Shown piece after piece: positions 1-11,075 of a stretch of DNA of 64,000 nucleotides. Source of the DNA: Climacium dendroides (Eukaryota; Streptophyta; Bryopsida; Hypnales; Climaciaceae); contig OX467091.1 of assembly GCA_950106755.1 (NCBI GenBank), forward strand, positions 17,873,538 to 17,937,537, in the 5' to 3' direction. Position 1 is the stretch's first letter, and each line of letters begins with the position of its first letter. The notes under the pieces are model-generated. The model was not told the origin of the DNA and made no database searches. It saw only the letters and a program-made list of their open reading frames with translations. The translations under genes were made by a program, and so were the position numbers.

Positions 1-842
1 GACTAAAGATTTGAATCCATAGAAGAAAGTCGTCAGGGAGCGGCCAACAACATTGTGCCCACGCAGAGTCCTAGGAAGAGCGCCAAATTGCACCTGCGGA
101 GTCGTTCGCCGCTTGGAGTGAGGGGATCAATATGAGGCAAGAGCGTGCGTGACTATGCGCACAGCGGAGGGGCAATATGAGTGTAGATGCAGCTTCGTCT
201 TTTGATGAGACGAAAATTGACGATCAAGGTATAGTGGCAGATATGATGAATCTAGCAATTGTATGTGCACATGTTCAGGAGAATGCGGCGGAGGAGGTTC
301 TGCCTACAGGTAATTGGTTTTGTCGCAGTTTGGGCGTCCATGTATGATGGATAGGGTTTCCGCCGAAGACGTCTTATGGGATAATATTTTATTCTTGCAT
401 TCTATAAAGTCTACCGTATTATTGGCTGTGGCCATGAAACTGATGCTTTGTGGTGGCTTCCGTCATGTTCAAATCGAATCAAAATAATGGAGAAGCATAT
501 CCAACTTAGGGTTCTATTACTTCTCCCTTACCTGCCCAATGGAAGGGTACTAATTCACATGTAGGTAACGTTGAGCAATCTTTGAATGCTTCTAAATATA
601 TAGTCGGACATGTATGCAGGCCATGCTAATGCGCAGTAGGTCTTCGACTCAGAGGACGATGACTTTGACGCTGAGGAGAAGTCCTGTGACAACCCGTAGA
701 AGTGGAAAAGACTCCAAATGCAACCGCGGAGCCCGATCAAGATTCACCGACCTCATTCTCCACCACCACAGCGTTCGCCAATTGCACCACGCGTGCCTGA
801 AGCCTCGTCGCAGCAAGGACCTGGATAGGCAACTGGCAGTGG

Positions 843-1529
843 ATGCCTAGTGGCCAGTGGATGCAGCCCCCGCCAATGCAACCAGCACCTTGGGGTGTTG
901 AGCCCGAGCCTCCATTACTTCCGTATCCGGACAGGTGGACAAGGCATTTTTTAGGGAATGACTTCAGCAATGCAACTGAAATCTCTCCAAACAATGCCAC
1001 GAGGGCATTGCGGCGACTGAAATGCAACTTGTACGATGAGGGAAAAAAAGAGCGTGACAAGGGAGGCAAGAAACTCCACTTCATCTCAGTCACTGATGAA
1101 GGTGAAATTGATGCAGGTTGTGCGGGAAAAAATGCTTGGGATAGATTGGTCAAGATGTATGTGCCACGCATACCGGACATGAGTATCATAAATTGAGAGA
1201 AACAGAAGCTTGACTTAGTACAGAAGCTCAGGGAGACCCTGAACAACAATTTCGAGTATTTAGGCAACGACTTGGGATCGTTGGGCTTTAGAAATGTCAT
1301 AAAGAGGTACTTGAAGACAGAGCACTTCAGATTGAAGTCTCTTTTCTTGAGCGGGGGGGAGGATGATTGCCCATCCCATGTGAATCCGGATCAATGGAGT
1401 AGATTGATTGACTATTGGGGTACAAAGATTTAACTGAAGAAATCAGCGACAATGGCCTACGCAAGGAGACAAGTGAAAAACTTCTCTATGGTGGGCAGGA
1501 AAGAGAAAGTAGGGAAGGAGGTAGAGTTG
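843..1529 (+). pseudogene. Transposase_24-like (plant Ptta/En/Spm) domain segment
   Basis: One continuous frame with two nonsense codons (TGA at 1194-1196 and a TAA near 1431). It starts with a Pro-rich stretch around MQPPPMQPAPWG, then shows the family-like arrangement: alternating basic/aromatic helices, an N-P-D-Q-W-x-R-L-I-D-Y-W block and a following K-K-S-x-T-M-A-Y-A-R-R segment, which corresponds to the usual S-x-x-N-x-x-N-R part of the family. A GTGAGT-type donor follows GAGTTG at about 1530. The same architecture recurs in the second gene of the large CACTA element at 19-26 kb, so the two are probably distant paralogues. Family assignment is by motif memory, not by a profile search. 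Confidence 0.55.
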
Positions 1530-3189
1530 GTGAGTTCAAAGTTTATTAAATTTCACTACAAGAGGACGGTAGTCCTTTCCCTCTTTCCGCTTGTTTGCTC
1601 TTATTTTGAAGCTTTCTGTGGAGAGGAATATCACGTAATTCAGGATTCCGATTGTCAAATCTTGTTTGTGAAGTTTAGATGGAGAAGAATATCACGGAAT
1701 TCACGATTCTTTGTATGCTAGTTGTAGAAGGAGGGAAGGCCTAATAGCCTCGAATTAATAGACATTGCAGATGCAATGCAAGTATCTCCCAACCATATTG
1801 GACATAGGTCAGTAAGGCTCTCTGTCATTTTGTGATATGGTATGTTTGATTGTCGCTAAAAAATGAATGTGCTATAAATTTAATCCAATTGAATTGCATC
1901 ATTCTCTGTTAATAAAGAGAGGAAGAGTTATGGTATAGGCTTTCTTATGTCCTTGTCTGTACCGTGATGCAAGTAATGCTAAATGGTAAGGTATAATTAG
2001 GGTTGCAGTTGGTCGCGTATTGTACACTCCAAATTGCATTCAGGTATTAGCATATCCTAGATGTCATATTGCAGCTCACTTAGCTCCTACATAGCAACCC
2101 CTTAGTTATGTGAATAATACATGAGTATTTAATGTTTTGACATTGTGGGTGGAGACATCATGCTTCTCATATGTTAGTGAACGCAAGTATGGGCATCGGG
2201 CTATGGAGTCACATAAGATTTGCTGAATATTTCAATAGGGAATCTGTAGTCATAACAAAATCATACAGTAGTTGTACCACAGTTGTCACCAAGTGGCGTC
2301 TTCTGCCATGCATCGCCGTATGAGTTGTACCGTAGTCATTGAGTAGTAGGCCAGTCATTCGGTAGTTGCCTCACTAATGGGAACATGATTATCGGCTAAC
2401 TATTGAGTTTCTCTTGTTTGGACGACGTCCGAGAGCTATAGGGTCTCACTGCAGGGGATTCAGCTAGAATATGTGCTATAGAGAAGTCCGAGATGGACTT
2501 AAAGGGCGAGTTCTCGAAAGTTTTGGTGAGTACAATAGCCACCAACAATGCAGTAGAGGAGCTAAAGTCAATGTTTAGCACGTTCATGGGGAAAATGAAG
2601 GATCCTTCTCACGATAGTCCATTGGCATCCAAGTCCGCTTTGGAGATTCAGACATCCAATATGCTTCTAGAGGTTGACGCAATGGACTTAATCCTTGATC
2701 CCCGTCTGCTTAAAGTAGCCAGCTCTCCGGTACTTCCCCCTCCCGCTCTGTCACAACCGACTAGTGCAGTTGAGGACAGCTTCAACTCCGGAGTTCAGTC
2801 ACCCTCCGCAAGTCCCGTAGTATAGAAGGTAGGCGGCGTTGGAAAGAAAGGGAAATCCGCCCCTAGTGTCCCAACTAACATTCATGTGGACAATGTGAAG
2901 CACAACGTTCCGATTTTGGAGGAATCCATTCCGAAGGTGGTGGATGCTATTGAAATTGTGCCTGATGACGCACAAGACCCTGCTGCCATAGTTATTGGAT
3001 CAATTGCCGTGGAGGTACAAGTTCCAGAGGTCGTAGATGGCGGCACGAGCAAAGGGGACTTCGGGAAGAGTAGCGCTGGTGCTAATGCAGGTAACCCGTA
3101 TTGCTTGGGTGAGGAGGGCTATGACATGTTGGAGGACTTCGGGAAGGAAGTGAAGTAAGTACTGCTCCTACGAAGTCTTTCCCTAGAAA

Positions 3190-4085
3190 ATAGAAGAAAG
3201 TCACGAAAGTGGCCACTTTGAATTTGCGCATTCCACCCTTTAAAAATGCAAAACGAAAATTGTTGATTTTCAACATTCATGGGACCTTGCTGGATTGTAG
3301 TCTAGCTTTAGAAAAGAATCCAAACTCTAGAATTAGACCCACCTTGAGAACAAAGACAAGGAGGGTCTTTCTAAGGCCATGGTTGTAGCTTTTTTTGTTT
3401 AGGTGCTTCTTTAATTTCACGGTGGGATTTTAAGGCAGTAAAAGTCAGTCTTACATGGACGATGTTGTGTCGATGATGACAGGAAGGTACCAGGGAGGCC
3501 TTGACTTCAACCCTCTTTTTGTTTGGAGGGGGAAAAATGTACCGCTATAAAATTTGATGGGGATAAACCAATAGCTTGGGGTAAAGCTTTGTCCGCGGTT
3601 TATAACGAATGGCCTTGATTTAGAGCATCCAACGTTGTTGTCCTTGACAACAATGCTTCAAGAGTGTCTTGCAACCCGGATTCAAATGTGGTCATCACCA
3701 AAGCCTTCTATGTCGCTGATTTGGCTAAATTGGCCGATGACAGCAACTATTTGAAGGCCACTTTGTCGCCACTTTTGGAAGCTCTTTATGTCGCTACAGA
3801 TGTAAAGGAATTTTATACAAAGAATGCTACGCATATGCAAAACAATGCAATCCAAGGGCATGAAATGATACAGAATTCAGATCCGGATGACTGTGCAAAG
3901 ACAGGGGAAGGTGAGGGGACTTATGGACCACGTGGTTCAAGCTCATTTGTGTCCCCTCACCTTCCATTTGTTTTTCATTCTAACATGAAATGTGTGTGTG
4001 ACTATAGAAGGTGGAAGGGAAGAGGGAGACCAGGTCGAAGACGACAGCGATGGAGGAGAAGAAGCGGAAGTCGTCGAAGAAGAAG
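3190..4085 (+). pseudogene. FCP1/NIF-like HAD phosphatase domain inside the transposon gene
   Basis: Two frames together give a recognisable FCP1-homology (NLI-interacting factor, HAD superfamily) domain. Near 3250-3300 there is a K-R-K-L-L-I-F-N-I-H-G-T-L-L-D stretch, where the family has D-x-D/N-G-T-L; here the first Asp is Asn. Further on come R-P-x-L-x-x-F-like segments, then M-D-D-V-V and G-G-L-D-F-N-P-L-F-V-W (about 3455-3525), then N-V-V-V-L-D-N-N-A-S-R-V (about 3630-3665) in place of the usual V-D-D-S-P, and finally a Y-L-K-x-x-L-x-P-L-L-E-A-L tail. Stops occur at about 3395, 3430 and 3617, and there is a frame change near 3550. A short exon 4008-4085 is lysine-rich in the frame that fits the next exon and acidic in another. 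These enzymes dephosphorylate phosphoserine, for example on the RNA polymerase II tail; this copy is dead. It could be a captured host gene or an old family component. Confidence 0.6.
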
Positions 4086-4679
4086 GTGAGATGAAGAATT
4101 TTGAAAGTGTAGCTTGATTATAGAATTTTTTTTTTGGAACTAGAAGCTTGTAGTCTAGGCTATCTGAGTTCTATGATTGTTGAATGACTATGTAGTCATT
4201 TAGTACTTCCATAGTACTCTCGTCGGAGTCGTATGCAAGTCAAGAAGCATTGTTGTTAGTCAAGTATCAGTCATTAGCCGTGACGACGACTATTTCTGCA
4301 AAGACCGATACATTCAGAAGGTCCCACGGATAAGAGTAATTCTTGTCACTAATTTGTCATGTCTTTCTTGCAGTTCACCTTGTATGACAACGTGTACCTT
4401 GCACTAGAAGAAAAACGTGTCCGTTGCAATCCACTGAGATGCGACTATGTGTCCTATACAACTGAGATGCGACTATAGCCCTCTGTATTTGCACCAAATT
4501 TCACGTGTATGTAGTTGTAGTCGCAAAATAGTCGGAAAATGAAGAATAGGGTTACGATATTGTAACAGAAGAACTGACATGAGGTATTCTACATCCAGTA
4601 TTCATCACAGTTGTCCATGTGGACAGCTATCCACGAAGTAGAGTCCACCGTGGAAAAATGCAATCGCTCTGATTATAGG

Positions 4680-4835
4680 CTGCAACTAAAAACTAGAAGA
4701 TTGCAACTTAGAAATGACTCAAATGCAACTAGGAATCAACTATAATGCAACTAGAGTTCGACTACAGTGCAACTAAAAAACGATTCAAATGCAACTAGAG
4801 AACAAGTGCAATGCAACTAGAACATGACTGAAAAT
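4680..4835 (+). repeat. Left subterminal repeats (TGCAACTAGA-type) of the CACTA MITE
   Basis: About eight copies of a degenerate 10-12 bp unit built on ATGCAACTAG lie at irregular 15-25 bp spacing. They are the reverse complement of the core of the right-hand array, so the two ends present the same binding-site motif facing inward. Confidence 0.75.
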
Positions 4836-5029
4836 CGATTCAATTGTCCCATATCGATTGTCAAGAATACCATCAGCTTGAACAGATAAGAATGGTAAGT
4901 TATAGCATTCTTGTGTAATGAATTTTGATAGTGAAATTCTAATATTTATATATTTTGTAGATTTTTACACTTTGTAGATTTCTACAATTTGTAGATTTCT
5001 ATAATCTACAACTCTATAAATTATAACCA

Positions 5030-5265
5030 AGTTGCAAACCAGTTGTATGTCAATCGCAAACCAGTTGCACACTAATCGCAAACGAGTTGCATATCAATCG
5101 TAAACTAGTTGCAAACCAGTTGTATGTCAATCGCAAACTAGTTGCACACTAGTCGCAAAAGAGTTGCACATCAATCGCAAACTAGTTGCACACTAATTGC
5201 AAACCAGTTGTATGTCAATCGCAAACCAATTGCACATTAGTCGCAAACCAGTTGCATACAAATAA
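5030..5265 (+). repeat. Right subterminal repeat array (AGTTGCA/TCGCAAAC-type) of the CACTA MITE
   Basis: More than ten imperfect units of about 20 bp alternate AATCGCAAAC and CAGTTGCACA cores. The spacing is near-regular, but the units themselves diverge from one another and there are no unique spacers. They lie inside the TIR-bounded element and fit CACTA subterminal transposase-binding repeats. Confidence 0.8.
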
Positions 5266-6127
5266 GTGAAATAACTTTCACATCAGCAACTACGTCACAG
5301 CAGTTCATCGACGAAGTTCTCCATTGCCTATCGAATGACAAACAACCTCGCGACTGCAGTGCAACTCATGCGACTTGTCCACTGCGACTGCGGACTCCAG
5401 AATATCACCAAGTCGCAAACGTCCGACACGACTATAAACCAGTCGTAAACCATAGTCGCAAAACCCTGCTTTTTCTTCTAGTGTTGTGAATCCACGGTCC
5501 ATTCGATAGAAGGTAGCTTTGGGAAGAATAAGCGATATAGGAGGAACTGATAAGTTCCACGGTATGGTTATTCCGGATACCTGGTTCAAAGTGGATGTAC
5601 AGCAGATGATGGCTTTTAACTTGCTATTGATCTTTCCGAAGCCGGAGGCTGAGTAGCTCGTTCTGCACGATGTACAAGGAGGAAATGTAATTTGGGATTC
5701 CAAGTACATAAGGTTCAACCCATGACATAACTTGGTTGCAACTATAAGTATAGTGTACAGTTTTGGGGCATCCTCATCACAGCTATGTATAGTAGTTGGT
5801 TGCCCTAGTTCTAGAGCAAGTGGGCATGCGAATAGGGTTAGAAGTGCGCACTAGCTGAAATTCATGACCCTTTTGTCGTTTAATTCTTCAAACAATGGTG
5901 CTCATGAATATAGACATTGACTACATGCTTGTGTAGTCTTCCATTTTGCAATTCCGTGTTTCCATTGCTTGTACATCACTTTTGCTTCTTATGAGTTGTC
6001 ATGTTTGTTGCCTATTACTTCCCTTTCATGTTTATGAAAGGAAATGGTGAGGTATAGGAACGGCTTCTTAGGTACATGACGATGTTAACTGTAGTACTGA
6101 AATATGACTCGCGTGCAACTGAGGTCT

Positions 6128-6693
6128 CACTACAATAACACTAAAACACACAAGAATGACTACGGAACCTCTACCACTTCACTAAGCTGGAACTGAACTA
6201 GCACTAATTTAAAATGAATGACTATAGCTAAACCGACACTTCACTGAGCTCCAAATGCAGTTTCAGCATAATACAGAGGAATGACTATAGCTAAACTGCT
6301 TCTCTACTACTGAATGACTGTATAGGAACTAAGGAACCCCTCAATCATTTTTTGAATGCCGAATCGCTCCACCAATCACGAAATGCCACGTGGAATGTGT
6401 GGGCCCCATCATAATCCTGACTGCAATTTGACTAAAGTATTATTACAGTACGACTTAGGGGTCCCAATGCCACGTCATCCAATCATGAATACATCAGCGG
6501 TCACATAGGATTATTTCATGGATGAACATCGTCGTACTCAATCTGGATGGTGATATTAAAAATGCAGTCATTGTTCTAAAGGATTTGTCCACAATGACTG
6601 CAGAGACCAATTTGCAGAGGCAGTCATATATATCCTAAAAAACTGAAAATGCAGTAAAAAACGCAATCATAGAATGCTCATATTCTTGTAGTG
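6128..6693. mobile_element. Candidate second non-autonomous CACTA element, or right terminus of a larger one
   Basis: CACTACAATAACA at 6128 pairs imperfectly with the complement of TATTCTTGTAGTG ending at 6693. GAATGACTA-type repeats lie on the left side and AGTCAT-type repeats on the right, again oppositely oriented. The 3-bp flanks do not match (TCT against AAA). The right end may instead close a larger CACTA element that includes the decayed gene at 0.2-5.7 kb and begins before this window. Confidence 0.5.
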
Positions 6694-8959
6694 AAATGTT
6701 GTTCACCCTAATACATAGTTGTACAAAGGTGATGGTACTAGAAATAGGTCTTTATCTTCTTTGAATTTAATACCTACACTCTTCCAAATCACAAGGATTG
6801 TTTTCATTTTGAAGCAATAATAATCTTGGTCATAGAATACTATGTAAGAAATTAGATACTATTGATGTCATGAGAGACACATGGGCTTGGACTCCGCATC
6901 AAGTGGCGTTTGCGGAGTCGTGGAGGTGTCAAAGGAGTTTTGGAGCGCCCAAGACGCCAACGGGATTCTGGCATCCCATTTGGGGACCTCAAAACCCTTG
7001 ACCTCCACGTGGAGGTTTTGGAGACTCATCTTTCTCAAGTTGAGTCTCCCACATGATGGAGTGAGAGGTTTTGCCTTGTGGACTTCATCTACACATGCTA
7101 TCATTCTTTAAGAATGGCATTGACTTGACTTTGTAATTCTTTGTGAGGTTTTTCCAGTTTCTTTAGAAGCATTTCTTCACATTTATTACTTGAGAAAAAT
7201 CTCATTCAATATGTTTATAGGTATATGTATAGTGAAAATTAACACCTAAAGTAGTGGAACAAGAGTTTTTGAGTGTTTTTGAGGGGGGTTTGTGTACTGG
7301 AATTGCAAGCAAAGTTGGAGCTTTGGCACCATAACCATGGGTTTAGGGGGTTTTAGCCTTGGAAATGGATCCTAAACCCATATTTGGAAGTTTAGTGCAT
7401 TATTGATTTTGCTTTGGGGATTAGGATAAGAAAAGGGTGGGTTAGGAAGAAGCCACCTAAGAGTGTTCCAAAACTTTAGGGAAAAAGTGCTTCTCTCTCC
7501 TAAAATCTCTCTAAGTAGGAGCTGCGAAAGTGGTGTAGGAGTCGTAGACGTACGTTAACTCGACATTGGAGTCTGTGTCTAAGATGATGGAGTCACCCGT
7601 GGATTGTATTGCTGTGGAAGAAGCGGGTATAAGGGTGGTGGTTGTTGTAGTGGACGACTACTGCATGCGTCATTCGCAAGGCAGTACCATCGCCTGCACA
7701 CCATGGAGTGGTGAGAGGGGCGTGTGAATGTCGAGAAGCTCCGGAAGTAAGTGAATCGGTGAGGGCGTACGTTCTTTGAGATCGTATCTGGGTCACTTCC
7801 ACAAGCTAATCGAATTTCAACTAGTATCGATCCATCGTTGCATACAACCGTGCATACGGATTGATTACGGAAGTCTCGGAAGAGGAGGAACAAGACTCAG
7901 ATAATGACAATGGTCCCACTGTGTTCGAAAATTCTGTTTTTGTTGAACGCGATACTCTAGGTAGCCGCATCTATGAATTCAATCCCCTGTACGCGACATC
8001 TGAGGTCGATCCAACTTCTCGAGATGTGAGCCTTGTGCGAACCAAACCTCTGGTGTGTTTGATACAAGTTTTCTGGGATTGGTTCTAAACTATGGCAACA
8101 TCTGCGAAGTAGAGTGCTTGTGACCAGACGAAGTGTGTGATCTTCAGATCTCAGGTCAAGCTCAAGGTCCAACGACGTCGATGAAGCTAAAGCATTAGGT
8201 TTTGTGCGGACGAGTGAGGAATTTACTGTGAAGATCTGAGGGAAATTGAGGCGAGTTGGGGTGCCACTTGCGAACATTGTGGAGTGTTTCTCCATCATTA
8301 TCATTGATCATTTGATCAGGTTTGGCTGCATGTATACAGGGCGTTTTAAGATTCGATTTTGTAAAAAAAACAAAAAAAACCCAACTACAACTTAGAAAAT
8401 CTAAAAAAGAACCTTTCCTTGAAGTTCAATTGTTTCCCTAGAGGGTTCTTTGGGTGTTTAGGGAAGTATTGGTGCAATTTAGATATTTATCCATCTGAAC
8501 CCTAAAATTTCAGCACTCCAAATAGCATTATCAAACTCACTTAAGCACCCCGGAATGCTAAAATAGCCTTAGATTTGAACTCCCAAAGGTTGTAGGGGTG
8601 TTTTGGAAAGGGCTTTGAGTGCTTCTTAATGGAGTTGGGTCTCAAAGCCTTATTAGAGAACTCCAAACCCTAAAACAACTTCAAAATTACACTCCCAAGT
8701 GTTAGGAGATTGTTAGGGATAAGGTTATTGATAGGAGAGTGAGTTTGAAACTTGTTTTATTGGAGGGAGTGGTGTGTAGATTTGACAATAGGAAAATTTA
8801 GTGATGTTGATGCACTAGGTTTGGTGGCCTACCATTTGTCTGTGCATAATTTTAGGGGGGTTTTAGGGATTTTAGAGGAACTTTTAATATAGAATCTAAA
8901 CCCTAAACCCTAAAATCATAAACTATAGCATTGGTATATGACCAAGGTACTAGCTACTT
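6694..8959. other. Intergenic or old repeat DNA with no recognisable gene
   Basis: No protein family could be recognised on either strand. 7560-8330 is richer in GC and contains several overlapping open frames of 70-115 codons without motifs, which look like chance. 8350-8930 is AT-rich with long A and T runs and a two-unit CCCTAAA stretch at 8896-8914, too short to be a telomere relic of weight. Confidence 0.4.
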
Positions 8960-9911
8960 ATGATGGCTACTAGAACACAGGCAGCTACTGAGGGTGATCA
9001 TGATGACCCTTATGCCTACTTAAGAGAGCAACATCAAGTTGTAACTCCTCAAGAACTACTTGAAAAGGCCCATTTTTTTGCCATATTACTTCGATTTTTG
9101 CATGATCACGTACTGGTACAAGGGTTGCGAATTCTTGGTGGTCAGCAATGGACTTGGTGGCGGGAAAATTTAGTTTGAGCTTAGGAGGGTGATGTGGAAG
9201 GGCTCAAGATAGTAGCTCACCGATTGTTTTCTAGGCTTACACCGATTATCACCTTGGAGGAGTGGGATACCGATTGCTACAGGATCATTGAAGACTACTC
9301 ACATGTATGAACTGCTAACAAATTGATGGACTTGATTGTATGTGTGGGGAGAAACTACATCAACTTGTCTCGTTTACTGAAGGATTGAGTTCTTAAGCTC
9401 AAGGCATTAGTAGTAGGGATAGGTGGATTTTTTTTAGAACTAGCAATATAATTGGTTAGTTCTATTTTTGGAGTATAATTGGTGATTGTACCACTTACTA
9501 AACATTTCTTTTATTTCTGAGTGAGAATTCATTTTCCTACACATGGTGTGCCATTAACATTCTGTAGGGTTTTTTTTTACCGTGGGTTTGCAATGGTGGG
9601 TTGGTCCATGTGGTATCATGATGGACAAGGGTAAGGATGTACCCAAGTCTTTTAGATTGATACCCATTGGAAAAACTAAAGAAGAAGAAGTTCAGATTGA
9701 TCTCACTGAGGAAGAGCTCCAAGGTGTCCTCCAATCATTTCAAACTCTATATGTAGGGTCATCCAATGAATCTTCTCTAAGACACTGGCCTCAAGAAGCA
9801 ACTCTGCCATTTGTGTTATCACCGTTGGCCCGTGATCAACTTGGAATCCAACCATTCAAACAACCAGACACCAAAGTTTTAGGCTCCAAGGCCATTAAGT
9901 TTTGGACTCAA
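8960..9911 (+). pseudogene. Decayed ORF of unknown (probably transposon) origin, target of the large CACTA insertion
   Basis: An open segment of 72 codons (8960-9178) is followed by in-frame stops. A further open segment (9582 on) ends where the CACTA element begins. The predicted peptides are charged and helical with a W-x-W-W-R motif, and I cannot name the family. The reading frame of the segment K-F-W-T-Q continues on the far side of the insertion after 27,215, although a stop follows at once. This suggests the CACTA element landed in an already old or decaying coding sequence. Confidence 0.35.
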
Positions 9912-9939
9912 CACTATAAGAAAACCATGTTTTTGACTG

Positions 9940-10160
9940 CGTTACGCTGTGACATCACTTGTTATTTTTGACGTCACTACGTTTTTGGACGAATGCGCAG
10001 ATCAGGGATAATTTTTTGTGATGTCATCTGAAACGTCATTATAGACGTCAGGAAATGTAGGGATGTCACTTTGAACAGACATGTTTTTCACTATGTCAAA
10101 AAAAACAAAGGACATTTCAGATGACGTCAAAAAAAACACAAATCGGCCACGTCAGCCACT
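9940..10160. repeat. Left subterminal GACGTCA/GATGTCA repeats of the large CACTA element
   Basis: Several copies of G-A-C/T-G-T-C-A occur within about 200 bp of the terminus, with A-rich or T-rich runs between them. The same motif fills the right subterminal zone at 26,755-27,195. In characterised CACTA elements such repeats bind the TNPA-type protein. Confidence 0.7.
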
Positions 10161-10613
10161 GGTGCGTCTTTCACTGCGGGCAGGTGCACTGCTGTCACTG
10201 AGAGGGCAGGGGGGGTGCTGCCCTACAGGGAAAACACCTGATTAGTATAGGAAAGAGCTTGAGGGTGTAAAATTCAGGCTTTCTGGGAGGATGTGAAGTT
10301 ATGGGTACAAGGTAGGATTAAAGTGACATAGACACATGTAATGACTCAACAAATGTGTTTTGGTGTTACAAGTTTAGGGTATGCCAAAATAAAAAAGATG
10401 TACAGAATTAAATATTGTAGGTCCTAAAACATGAAAGATGGGAAATAAAAATGGAGACTCATTGGGATAACCTTATCATAGAGGTGAAGTTACGCAATAT
10501 TATTTGGAGACGGGTTTTGAGAACAGAAAATGGGGATTACTTGGGAGTGTTGGGATCAATGTGGCATTATTCCATTGGCTTTGAAATTGCAAATTAGGCC
10601 CCATAAAATGCAG

Positions 10614-11075
10614 AGTGACTTGCAGTCCCCATAGTGAATTCCTTCCAATATTTTTTGGATTTACGGAGTTGGAAAAAAATTAAATGGGGAGAATATAGGG
10701 GTGTCCAGTTCAAATTCATTCCATTGGGTTGGGGCTTGGGGGTCCCATCCCCAATATGGGGGTGAATGGTAGTACGGGGAGTGCGAAGAAGTGCTTTCCA
10801 TTGGGGGTTCGTGGATGGCCCAAACAATTTGGGAGTAATTTGAAGTCCCCACAGTGAATTCTTCCCAGTGCTTTTTGGATTTAGAGAGTTGGGAAAAAAT
10901 TTAAATGGGGAGAACATGGGGGTGTTATGGCCAAGTTCATTCCATTGGATTGGGGCTCGGGGGTTCCCCCCAAAAAATTGGGGTGAATGGTCGTGTGGGG
11001 AGTGCCAGGAAGTGCTTTCCCACCTGGGTTTAGGGATGGCCCAAACAATTTGGGAGTGACTTGCAATCTCCATAG
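10614..11075. repeat. Tandem repeat, two full ~220-bp units plus the start of a third
   Basis: Units begin at about 10,614, 10,842 and 11,053, each with a GTGACTTGCAGTCCCCATAG-like start. The third unit is cut at 11,075 and resumes at 12,552, after an inserted element, running to about 12,685. A minus-strand open frame of 164 codons crosses two units only because the repeat happens to be open; its protein is itself repetitive and matches no known family. Confidence 0.8.

Larger units (their letters stand above)
4402..5483. mobile_element. 1,082-bp non-autonomous CACTA element (MITE-like)
   Basis: The ends are perfect 14-bp terminal inverted repeats: CACTAGAAGAAAAA at 4402-4415 and its complement at 5470-5483. 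The insertion is flanked by the 3-bp direct repeat TTG (4399-4401 and 5484-5486), the hallmark of CACTA transposition. It has no transposase. Subterminal repeats are arranged in opposite orientation at the two ends: TGCAACT-type units on the left and AGTTGCA-type units on the right. These would be binding sites for the trans-acting TNPA protein. The TIR resembles, but is not identical to, the ends of the 17.3-kb element at 9.9-27.2 kb. Confidence 0.9.
177..5725 (+). pseudogene. Decayed CACTA accessory (TNPA/Transposase_24-like) gene with embedded FCP1-like domain
   Basis: I read this as one multi-exon transposon gene. A candidate first exon runs from the ATG at 177 to a donor after 309. A second exon starts near 620 and encodes an acidic then Pro-rich stretch broken by several TAG codons and one frame change near 820-845. 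From 843 to about 1529 one frame carries a segment typical of the plant Ptta/En/Spm family (Transposase_24): a basic helical part, then the W-x-x-L-I-x-Y-W motif near 1395. It contains TGA (1194-1196) and a TAA. 2493-3158 is helical then Pro/Ser-rich with one in-frame TAG at about 2823. 3190-4085 is phosphatase-like (separate entry). The last exon starts at 4374 after TTTCTTGCAG and ends at the TGA at 5723-5725; it is interrupted by a CACTA insertion. Such proteins are thought to bind subterminal transposon repeats. Exon joins are inferred, and the copy cannot make a full protein. Confidence 0.6.
4374..5725 (+). pseudogene. Last exon of the accessory gene (DUF8039-like), split by a CACTA MITE
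   Basis: After the acceptor TTTCTTGCAG the exon reads open to 4401. It continues in the same frame at 5487 once the inserted element and one TTG copy are ignored. The product ends in a short beta-rich domain: V-A-L-G-R-I, then H-G-M-V-I-P, then W-F-K-V-D-V, then L-H-D-V-Q-G-G-N-V-I-W-D. This pattern resembles the DUF8039-type domain found in plant CACTA-associated proteins. Two in-frame TAG codons (about 5508 and 5656) break it. The clean frame match across the insertion shows the gene was spliced and coding when the MITE landed. Confidence 0.55.

Noticed and set aside
5030..5265. CRISPR-like array of short repeats
   Set aside because: Units are degenerate, without unique spacers, and lie inside a TIR-bounded CACTA element in a eukaryotic genome.
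8896..8914. Interstitial telomere repeat (CCCTAAA)
   Set aside because: Only two units; similar CCCTAAA words are scattered in this AT-rich stretch.
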